From: a virus
Reading direction: 5' to 3' (one strand)
DNA length: 64,000 nt
IMG/VR virus record: IMGVR_UViG_3300005976_000005
Span: 62,001-126,000 of that record
How positions within the stretch are numbered: the stretch's first letter is position 1; every line of letters begins with the position of its first letter. Positions 40,474 through 47,049 of this stretch are shown one piece after another. A program made the translations under genes and the position numbers. Under the pieces are notes generated by a model, which saw nothing but the letters and a program-made list of their open reading frames with translations, was not told where the DNA came from and made no database searches.

Positions 40474-40603
40474 TTAGAGATCACTTATGTCTCCTAAGAA
40501 TCTAATAATCTCAAGAAAGTCATTAGGCTTCATAGAATCTGGACTAAAATAAACAACAGCTTCGTCAAAATGATCTTCGTTTAATTTTTCCTTCGAAACT
40601 TAT
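40474..40603 (-). pseudogene. relic of a head-leader gene, paralog of the ligase-like gene
   Basis: Starting from ATA (in place of ATG) at 40603 and skipping one base, it reads SFKEKLNE|DHFDEAVVYF and SPDSMKPNDFLEIIRFLGDI, then a stop. SMKPNDFLEIIRF matches SMKPKDFLDIIRF of the gene at 38384-39365. GGAG lies just ahead of the start. So it is a leader-bearing paralog that lost its start and body, probably when the homing endonuclease arrived. Confidence 0.6.
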
Positions 40604-40607
40604 TCTC

Positions 40608-40883
40608 CTATGCTGGACGCTTACCAAGGTCTGGTTTTGTTTTGCTTGCCAATGTAGAAAGTTCATTTCTAACTCTACCAAAAGCCTTATCTGCCGCCTG
40701 GTTGAAAGATTGATAAGCATAATCTATAGCGAGTACATCATCAACTTTGGTAGAATCCATATACTCCCAAAAAGCACTGTACGCTTTGTCTACAGCTCTC
40801 TCTACTGCTTCTTGAAAAGAATATGGTCTAACCTCTATACCTTTGTTAAATTCTTCTGATAGATACTTCTGATATTCTTTCAT
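40608..40883 (-). CDS. small helical protein with head-type leader
   Basis: 91 residues, leader MKEYQKYLSE|EFN. Helical body with repeated AxxxAF pattern (SFQEAVERAVDKAYSAFWEY, SFNQAADKAFGRVR). No family recognised. Four-base overlap with the fused adenylyltransferase gene upstream. Confidence 0.6.
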   Translation of the reverse strand: MKEYQKYLSEEFNKGIEVRPYSFQEAVERAVDKAYSAFWEYMDSTKVDDVLAIDYAYQSFNQAADKAFGRVRNELSTLASKTKPDLGKRPA

Positions 40884-42742
40884 TTTTTAATCCCCTTCTT
40901 TCTTTTTAAGTCTTGATAGAATGGTAACACGAAATCTCTCAATTGCTCATCACTCATTTTGAATTGAGGAAAGACTTTCGCAAACTCGTCATAAGCAGCT
41001 TTCTTTGCCTCAAAGTCATTCATTTGTATTCCGTCTTTCCAAGCATCTGGTCCTTGTTCTATTTCCTGTCCCTTTCTCCATATAATGTCCATAAAGTTAT
41101 TATATACCATCTTTATAGTGTCGTTGTCAAGATATTTTTTCATTAACTTCAAAATACCTACAAACGAATGGAAGTCTTTCTTTTCTACTGGTGTAGGCTT
41201 CTTCTCAAAAACAAAAGCAAAAATATCTTCAATATCTCTTTCGTAGTTTGAAACTTTCGTTGGAATTTCCTTATATATTGGCTTTCCTTCAGGTGTTCTT
41301 TGAATCTCACCCTTATCATCAAGGACTGGCTCAAAAGCAACTCTCATTCCCTTATCAACAGAGAACTTTCTCATTGCTGGGTTGTCATATTTAGTGCTTG
41401 TTGAAATCTTACCAGTTGGTGTTTGAATAGCAATATCTCCAAGTCTTTGCTTTGCTGATACAAGCGATCTCATAAGAAGCTTTGAGAAAGCTCCCTTTAC
41501 CTTATTCTTTATGTCCTGCCAAGAACTGTAGTGAGCAAATGTTGAAAATTCGTTTGGTACACCGTCCTCAAAAAATGTTGGCTCAAAGTCAATCTGAATA
41601 TTCTTCACTAAGTCGGGAACAACAGATGAAACGAATATTGTGTTTTCCTGTGTTTGTGATTTACCACCTTTACCTAAGAAAGTCATCTTACCAAACTTCT
41701 GTCCTTCATTATCCTTGAGGAATTCCTTAAGAAGAGGTCTTAGCTCTTCTGGATATTGTAAATCCATATCTCCAACTGCCTTTTTATGCTTACTGAATTC
41801 ATCATAAGGCTTGGAAAAGAACAATCTTGTAGAACCAGAGAATAGTTTTCCACTCTTAACATTCTCTTCAAATTTTGGGAACAATGGTTTGTTGTATTTC
41901 TTCTCGAATTCTTTATTGAATGCTCTTAGTGCGTCGACTATTTCCTTCTGTAATTCTCTAAACTGTTTTGCGGAAATCTTATCCATCGGAATTTTTTCTG
42001 CTGGAACTTCTTTACCATCTTTAGTGATAACCTTTACATTACCACCTTCTTTCAAATAGTAAAATTTATCAAATCTCATTGTATTATGGCTCTCTATAAT
42101 ATTGTTCTTTTTTAGCATATCAATCATCATATCATATACTGACTCTTCATAACCAGTAAGTCTCAAAAACTCTTCCTTGTTTTTATCAAGGAGAGCCCTT
42201 CTAACTTTTGTACCAGAAGTATCTTCTTCTCCACGACTTTCAAGAAAGAAGTATTCACCCTTTCCGAAATCAGAATCAGATGGATCAGTAGTTCCTTCGT
42301 TCTTTGGATCATACTCAACGAAATATCTCTGGAAGTCCTTTATTCTGTCTGGACCTACTATGAATACTGGTCTATCAACACCAGCCTGAACTACTCTTGT
42401 AAACATTCTAATTGGAATTGAGGAGTCCACACGAATAAATCTTGCTCCGGTAGCCTCCTCAATTATCTTCTTTTTCTGTTCATCAGTAAAAATGTCGACC
42501 TTTGGGTCGACTTTCTTTCTGGTTGGAGAAACGATTACAACGTCATCAAAATGTTGCTTAGCAAAATCAACAAGCCTACCGTGCCCCTTTTTTCCAGTCC
42601 AGGGAGCAAATTTCCCAAAGATGACAGCGGTAGGCTTCTCATTCTTGTCAATTACATAACGATTTAGTTCAACCGTTTTAGATGGGTCGTTCCTATCTGG
42701 AACTTCAACTGTTATCATTCCTTCCAGAATTGTAGAAAACAT
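40880..42742 (-). CDS. fusion: NMNAT-like adenylyltransferase plus nucleotidyltransferase, with an internal leader
   Basis: 620 residues from the ATG at 42742 (GGAG seven bases upstream), leader MFSTILE|GMI. Residues about 35-215 hold a cytidylyltransferase-like fold: TAVIFGKFAPWTGKKGHGRL (GxFxPxxxGH type) and TSGTKVRRALLDKN (SxTxxR), most like NMN adenylyltransferases. Then a second leader, MRFDKFYYLKE|GGN, lies inside the protein (near residue 223) and begins another domain with GSTRLFF...VGDMDLQYPEEL, a G-S...D-x-D nucleotidyltransferase site. This looks like two cargo genes fused, with a protease site left between them. Confidence 0.7.
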   Translation of the reverse strand: MFSTILEGMITVEVPDRNDPSKTVELNRYVIDKNEKPTAVIFGKFAPWTGKKGHGRLVDFAKQHFDDVVIVSPTRKKVDPKVDIFTDEQKKKIIEEATGARFIRVDSSIPIRMFTRVVQAGVDRPVFIVGPDRIKDFQRYFVEYDPKNEGTTDPSDSDFGKGEYFFLESRGEEDTSGTKVRRALLDKNKEEFLRLTGYEESVYDMMIDMLKKNNIIESHNTMRFDKFYYLKEGGNVKVITKDGKEVPAEKIPMDKISAKQFRELQKEIVDALRAFNKEFEKKYNKPLFPKFEENVKSGKLFSGSTRLFFSKPYDEFSKHKKAVGDMDLQYPEELRPLLKEFLKDNEGQKFGKMTFLGKGGKSQTQENTIFVSSVVPDLVKNIQIDFEPTFFEDGVPNEFSTFAHYSSWQDIKNKVKGAFSKLLMRSLVSAKQRLGDIAIQTPTGKISTSTKYDNPAMRKFSVDKGMRVAFEPVLDDKGEIQRTPEGKPIYKEIPTKVSNYERDIEDIFAFVFEKKPTPVEKKDFHSFVGILKLMKKYLDNDTIKMVYNNFMDIIWRKGQEIEQGPDAWKDGIQMNDFEAKKAAYDEFAKVFPQFKMSDEQLRDFVLPFYQDLKRKKGIKK

Positions 42743-42753
42743 TCCCATTCTCC

Positions 42754-44763
42754 TTATCCTCTTGCTCCACCCTTCTTGTATTCAGATGGTATTTGAGGAG
42801 ATGGAACTTTCTCAATCTTCTCCTTTGGCTTTGAAGGAGACTTTGTGTAGTTTCCAGATGGTGCTGCCTTCTTGTCACTCTTTGGAACTTTACCAGCAGG
42901 TTCCATCTTATGCTTTGGCTTAGATGGAGACTTTGTGTAGTTTCCAGATGGTGCTGGTTTAGATGGAGACTTTGGTGCCGATGGAACCTTCTCAATCTTT
43001 TCCTTTGGTTTCGAAGGATTCGATGTGAAGCCGTCAGCACTATGGTCAGATGCGTTGTAAATTTCTTCCTCGTCCATCTCCATATATCTGTTTGCTAACT
43101 TAGCAAAACTCAATCCTTCTTCTGCCATTTCTTCCATTTCTTCTTCACTTCTATTCAGTGCGTTCTTCCACTGACTCTTGAATTTAGATGAGTAATCGTC
43201 TTCACTTCTACTCTTATTTCTCTTCAACGCATCCTTCCACTGACTCTTGAATTTAGATTGGTAGTCCATTTCTTCTTCACCATCTATAGCGACACTTATA
43301 GCAGCGTGGATCACATCTATTTCTTCGTCGGAAAGTCTTTCTCCAGAATGAAGCTTATCCATTACGTTGTCAAGAACCGCTGTGTCAGATTTTCCTTCTT
43401 TAGCGGCGGCGATAGCTCCGGCAATTATATCTCTTTCTGGTTCTGAAAGATTTTCACCGTCACGAACCTTTGCCATAACATCTTCCAAGCCACCGTCGTC
43501 TTCCATTTCTTCTTCAGCATATTCCATTTCTTCTTCAGCATATTCCATCTCTTCTTCAGAAGTTCCTGGTCCAATAACCTCAAGCTGTTCAATAGGTGCC
43601 TCATACTCCTCACCATCCTGGTCAGTAACATAAGCAATATCACCTTCAAATCCAGCAACCATACAAGGCATTCCCTTGTAAAGAACTTCCTGACCATTCT
43701 TCAATGGGCAACCCATTTCTTCTTCACTGTATTTCATACCACACTCTTCTTCAGCATCATATTCCATTTCTTCAACTTCATCAATAGTAAACTTAGACTT
43801 CTTCTTGTTGATATCCACACCAACAATCTCTTTATCTTTGGTAACTGAAACAACATTATACCAATCTTCGTTGACTTTTACAAGTTTACCAACAAGCTTA
43901 TTGAGGTCAAGGCTTTCTAAGTCATACATAGAAGAACCAGCATAACCTCTCTTTCTCATTGTCATTTCTTCTTCTGCTTCTTCATCATCACCACCAAGAT
44001 CAGCGATGTCTTCCCAGTTTATAGCATCAGCATCTTCAGGTTCTTCTCCTGCGTCTTCTGACTCTTCACCAGCATCTTCAGGTTCTTCTCCTGCGTCTTC
44101 TGGCTCTTCACCAGCATCCTCAGGTTCTTCTTCCTCTGCTTCTCTAATGCTCTTGGATTCTGGATACATCTCTTCTTCAGCTTCTCCACCTTCTTCTGGC
44201 TCTTCCATCTGAACTGTAAATCCTTTGAAAAGAGTCTCAAGAGAATCTGTAAATGCCTTTAATTCTTCTTCACTATCAAATTCGTGTTCTGACTTTTCAA
44301 GACCAGTTCCATCAGAAGGCTCTACCATTACCTTCATTCCTTCAACAGAAACCTTTACAATCTTTTCTTCCTCTGGTTCTTCTGTTTCCTCTTCAACAAC
44401 GTCCTTTCTCGGTCTTCCTCTTTTCTTACCAGTAGATTCCATACCAAGACCAGACGATCTGTTTTTATCAACGTCATTATTGATAGTGATTCTGATTTCA
44501 CCTTCATCAAGTGAGTTGACCTTCTCAACAACGTAATCCATATTGTTCTTAAGGAATTCAACGTCAATTGTTGAAGGAGCAATTCTTTCATCTACGAATT
44601 CATTCTGAATTCTGTGAAGTGCTGTCTTCTTGTCTGAGTAATCATCATCAAAAGCTTCTCTGACGATGGATACAACCTTATCCCATCTTTCCTTAATTAT
44701 CTTCTCAGAAGCGGAAACATCCTCATTGAAGTTTTCTTTAAGATACTTTGTAAATTCTAACAT
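42754..44763 (-). CDS. long acidic AT-hook protein with head-type leader
   Basis: 669 residues, leader MLEFTKYLKE|NFN. A helical N-part is followed by GKKRGRPRKD, a classical AT-hook. Then come Glu-rich low-complexity regions with tandem repeats (EEPEDAG five times, EEEMEYA three times), two copies of SKFKSQWK(D/N)AL, and a Pro/Lys/Ser-rich basic tail with repeats of SPSKPKEKIEKVPS. Several [LI]xE sites lie inside. It resembles a phage internal head or scaffold-type protein: acidic centre, DNA-binding hook, basic tail. No family named. Repeats make copy-number changes likely. Confidence 0.65.
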   Translation of the reverse strand: MLEFTKYLKENFNEDVSASEKIIKERWDKVVSIVREAFDDDYSDKKTALHRIQNEFVDERIAPSTIDVEFLKNNMDYVVEKVNSLDEGEIRITINNDVDKNRSSGLGMESTGKKRGRPRKDVVEEETEEPEEEKIVKVSVEGMKVMVEPSDGTGLEKSEHEFDSEEELKAFTDSLETLFKGFTVQMEEPEEGGEAEEEMYPESKSIREAEEEEPEDAGEEPEDAGEEPEDAGEESEDAGEEPEDADAINWEDIADLGGDDEEAEEEMTMRKRGYAGSSMYDLESLDLNKLVGKLVKVNEDWYNVVSVTKDKEIVGVDINKKKSKFTIDEVEEMEYDAEEECGMKYSEEEMGCPLKNGQEVLYKGMPCMVAGFEGDIAYVTDQDGEEYEAPIEQLEVIGPGTSEEEMEYAEEEMEYAEEEMEDDGGLEDVMAKVRDGENLSEPERDIIAGAIAAAKEGKSDTAVLDNVMDKLHSGERLSDEEIDVIHAAISVAIDGEEEMDYQSKFKSQWKDALKRNKSRSEDDYSSKFKSQWKNALNRSEEEMEEMAEEGLSFAKLANRYMEMDEEEIYNASDHSADGFTSNPSKPKEKIEKVPSAPKSPSKPAPSGNYTKSPSKPKHKMEPAGKVPKSDKKAAPSGNYTKSPSKPKEKIEKVPSPQIPSEYKKGGARG

Positions 44764-44790
44764 ATCTTCTCTCCTATAATTATGTGAAAA

Positions 44791-44937
44791 TCAATCATCA
44801 TCTGTTTTAATAAATATTGTTTCTCCAAAGTCCAATTCTTCTGGCTCTTCATCTTCATCTTCAAAGCCATAGAAATCTTTGAAATCTTCGAAATCTTCAA
44901 TGTCATTCTCGTCCCTAATATAATCATTGTTAGACAT
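44791..44937 (-). CDS. small very acidic protein
   Basis: 48 residues, MSNNDYIRDENDIEDFEDFK..., nearly half Asp/Glu. AAGGAGTCGTTAG precedes the ATG and a TATAAATA box lies about 20 bases upstream. DNA mimicry is one idea for such acidity, unproven. Too short for a family call. Confidence 0.6.
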   Translation of the reverse strand: MSNNDYIRDENDIEDFEDFKDFYGFEDEDEEPEELDFGETIFIKTDDD

Positions 44938-45334
44938 CTAACGACTCCTTATTTGTATTTATAGTCTTAAAATTAAATTTATGACTTATCTTCCATTCCA
45001 TCTTCTGGTTATGAGGCAAGACAAATACAAACTTATTATGAGGTTCTATTTCTTCATCACCAACTTCAATCAAACCCCAATTTTTAAGACAGAAAGCAAT
45101 TGCGTTTCTTCTTAGTAAGTCATCTTCACATACTGAGTTATAGGCTGAATCTCTTGTCAAAAGAAACATCTGTTTAAAATGTACCAAAAAGGTCTTTCCA
45201 TCCTGCTCATAAAGATAACAACTTGGATACAAAATCTTTTTCTTCTTGTTTGCGATTCCGATTCTATTAAGAGTTTCCTTTATTACCTTATCATCAACAA
45301 GAACTTTCACTTCAAGCAAATCATTAAAAGTCAT
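44930..45334 (-). CDS. regA: RegA-like translational repressor
   Basis: 134 residues. Matches T4 RegA over its length: VIKETLNRIGIANKKKKILY (T4 VKETLTRMGIANNKDKVLY), SCYLYEQDGKTFLVHFKQMF and EDDLLRRNAIAFCLKNWGLIE (T4 EDLVRRDSIAWLLQDWGL). RegA binds the translation start of many early mRNAs in T4 and shuts them down. Targets here are unknown. It marks the phage as a distant relative of the T4 supergroup. Its end overlaps the small acidic gene by 8 bases. Confidence 0.9.
   Translation of the reverse strand: MTFNDLLEVKVLVDDKVIKETLNRIGIANKKKKILYPSCYLYEQDGKTFLVHFKQMFLLTRDSAYNSVCEDDLLRRNAIAFCLKNWGLIEVGDEEIEPHNKFVFVLPHNQKMEWKISHKFNFKTINTNKESLDV
44956..44963 (-). promoter_or_regulatory. T4-late-like promoter box TATAAATA
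   Basis: Exact TATAAATA on the minus strand inside the 3' end of regA, 19 bases upstream of the ATG at 44937. It could start late transcription of the acidic protein and the AT-hook gene. Confidence 0.5.
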
Positions 45335-45392
45335 ATTTCCTCCTTTATATTAACTCTACAAACTTCCCAACCCTTATATTTCCTCTGTTGTT

Positions 45393-45576
45393 TTATTGAT
45401 TGTTGTTTGATAAACTATCCTTAAATTTTATCAAAATAGGTTCTAATCCACATTTCAATAATTTCCTAATCTTATTTACCAACATAAAATGGTTCATAAT
45501 CAAACTCATACTCACCATACTTATATTTTCCTGGCTTTCTTGAATCCAAATAAACATATACATAATACTTATTCAT
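45393..45576 (-). pseudogene. GIY-YIG homing-endonuclease relic
   Basis: ATG at 45576 reads MNKYYVYVYLDSRKPGKYKY and GEYEFDYEPFYVGK before a stop at 45472, the standard N-terminus of GIY-YIG-like phage endonucleases. A second frame then reads NKIRKLLKCGLEPILIKFKD to a stop at 45393, matching a more C-terminal stretch of the same proteins. The middle is deleted. The remaining gap 45335-45392 holds a few decayed codons only. Confidence 0.6.
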
Positions 45577-45578
45577 AA

Positions 45579-46145
45579 TTAATATCCACAATTACCAGTA
45601 GTTGTTTTTGTTTCATATATTATTTCCTGATATGAGAAATTACCGGTAAAAGTAACTTCCTCACTTATACCAGCATTCAATGAAATAGAACCAAGTGTTA
45701 CTAGAAATGCTTCTGTAAATCTCCAAACAACAATTGGCCTTTTCTGGTTGTCAAGGATATTTAGGTTAATTGACTTTATGGTGTATTTTCTAAAAAAATC
45801 TTCCTCACTATTAAAATCACCAACCTGTCCATATTTAAGAGCCTGCATCCACTCAAAAAGATTTAGATAGTTCTTCATATCCTCCGACAGTTTGAACTCT
45901 ACCTGTAATTGTGACAAGTCTTCATTAGCCTTAACACCACCAATAGGATGCCTAATACGAAACCCTTTTATATCAGAATTGATTTCAAGAAGGTTATAAT
46001 CTGGAAATACAACACTCTTAACGTAGTTATCGTACATTCTCATATCCCTAATTGTTTCCAATGATGGTATGTTAGAAAAGCTAACCTGCCACTTATCATT
46101 ATGGAAAGTATTCGGGAAGTTTGCTGCTGGTGATGGATTAGTCAT
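45579..46145 (-). CDS. tail-tube-like protein (gp19-type)
   Basis: 188 residues. NDKWQVSFSNIPSLETIRDM, YVKSVVFPDYNLLE, IRHPIGGVKANEDLSQLQVE and FKLSEDMKNYLNLFEWMQAL resemble T4-like tail-tube or tube-initiator proteins (gp19/gp54 fold), with the beta-sheet end VTFTGNFSYQEIIYE. It would polymerise inside the contractile sheath or cap the baseplate. First structural gene of the tail region; its ATG overlaps a short relic end (46138-46200). Confidence 0.6.
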   Translation of the reverse strand: MTNPSPAANFPNTFHNDKWQVSFSNIPSLETIRDMRMYDNYVKSVVFPDYNLLEINSDIKGFRIRHPIGGVKANEDLSQLQVEFKLSEDMKNYLNLFEWMQALKYGQVGDFNSEEDFFRKYTIKSINLNILDNQKRPIVVWRFTEAFLVTLGSISLNAGISEEVTFTGNFSYQEIIYETKTTTGNCGY

Positions 46146-46198
46146 TTTTATTACCTAATTTTTTCATCAATCTTTTGGCGGTCTTTTCCATTTCTTCT

Positions 46199-46345
46199 GT
46201 GACACTCCACGGGGCAAGCCCCGTGGCTTCTGCTTAGTTTTCTAAGCATTCTTTTTCTTGCTTCAACGACAGTTCTATTGAACCATCTCCACAAGCGTTA
46301 ATTCCGCTGTGCCCCAGCGTATTTCCTATCATTCCTATATTTAGA
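46199..46345 (-). mobile_element. IS200/IS605 TnpB C-terminal relic, copy 2
   Basis: The first 95 bases (46199-46293) are identical to 15343-15437. This copy extends further: ILNIGMIGNTLGHSGINACG and DGSIELSLKQEKECLEN, a longer TnpB C-terminus, then the 9-bp hairpin CCACGGGGC / GCCCCGTGG (46207-46226). The sequence beyond, at 46138-46198, reads TEEMEKTAKRLMKKLGNKND, the end of a host gene, so it probably interrupted a tail-region gene. Confidence 0.8.
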
Positions 46346-46541
46346 ATTTGTCAAGTGTTTTTTGAAAATATTTTGCCAATTCATCCCCGCCGCAAGCGGG
46401 AGGGGTTTTCTTGGTGTTTCCTATAACAGTAATACAATCGTCCAAACATCCTTCATAGTGAAACTCTACAAATCCGTTACCATCGTCGTCTATTTTTGAA
46501 CTAGTCAATTTCAACATATGGTTTAAGAAATATTTTTCCAC
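46341..46541 (-). CDS. hypothetical short protein, possibly truncated
   Basis: 66 residues. IDDDGNGFVEFHYEGCLDDC looks like a normal beta-rich core, but the end, KKTPPACGGDELAKYFQ, is encoded by a GC-rich hairpin that resembles another IS605 end, and the frame stops at the TnpB relic. So the C-terminus is probably element-derived. Its GTG/ATG start overlaps the preceding gene's stop. Confidence 0.45.
   Translation of the reverse strand: MEKYFLNHMLKLTSSKIDDDGNGFVEFHYEGCLDDCITVIGNTKKTPPACGGDELAKYFQKTLDKF
46385..46405 (-). repeat. GC-rich hairpin, possible further IS605-type end
   Basis: On the minus strand CCCCTCCCGCTTGCGGCGGGG followed by ATGAATTGGC, in the middle of an ORF. Strong GC contrast and the GGGGATGAA ending recall IS200/IS605 right ends. 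It could also serve as a terminator for plus-strand transcription. Confidence 0.45.
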
Positions 46542-47032
46542 TATAGTAATTCCTCTATCTCCTCGTCGCTTTCTTTTACCAGAACTCTTAAAACATCAAA
46601 ATTGAAATTTGTAGGAAGAGCCTCAAATCTACATTGAATGATGTCAACTTCTACTTCCTCTTTCAGTATCTCATTGTAAATCTCAATTTCTTTTTCTCTT
46701 TCTTCTATAGCACTCTTAAATTTTTCTACCAACTTCATTACTTCATTCTGACATTCCAATTTTACTTCATCTGATGGAAATACAGGAATATTATCATTTA
46801 CAGAAGAAGCATATTTCTTTATAGTTTCTATCTTCTTTGACTCAAATTCTCTATATTCCTGAACACTACTTTCTCTTGACTTTACCAATTCGGAAGCGAT
46901 TGGTTGAATGTTTGATAATGTTCTTGAAACTGCAAAGTTAAACCTCTTGTCATACTTTGTCAAGTCAGGATAATTTGCTTTCAAAGAATAAACAATGTCA
47001 AAAATCTGTCGGTTTGTCAAATTAACTTTCAT
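46541..47032 (-). CDS. hypothetical coiled-coil protein, tail region
   Basis: 163 residues starting MKVNLTNRQIFDIVYSLKAN, then a coiled coil (residues 60-130, FESKKIETIKKYASSV and KFKSAIEEREKEIEIYNEIL). Small proteins of this kind beside fibre genes are often tail-fibre chaperones (DUF1617 type is one candidate), a guess. It lies 18 bases after the fibre gene. Confidence 0.5.
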   Translation of the reverse strand: MKVNLTNRQIFDIVYSLKANYPDLTKYDKRFNFAVSRTLSNIQPIASELVKSRESSVQEYREFESKKIETIKKYASSVNDNIPVFPSDEVKLECQNEVMKLVEKFKSAIEEREKEIEIYNEILKEEVEVDIIQCRFEALPTNFNFDVLRVLVKESDEEIEELL

Positions 47033-47049
47033 GTAATCCTCCTTAAACT

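Noticed and set aside
42705-43040. Minus-strand Ser/His/Arg-rich ORF
   Set aside because: An out-of-frame shadow of the Pro/Lys/Ser repeats of the AT-hook protein; repeats make long false frames.
44006-44212. Plus-strand SSPASSG repeat ORF
   Set aside because: Antisense shadow of the EEPEDAG repeats.
46326-46354. TTGACA box in the TnpB relic as another promoter
   Set aside because: The base block 17 bp downstream is TGATAG, not TATATT; the match is to the -35 only.
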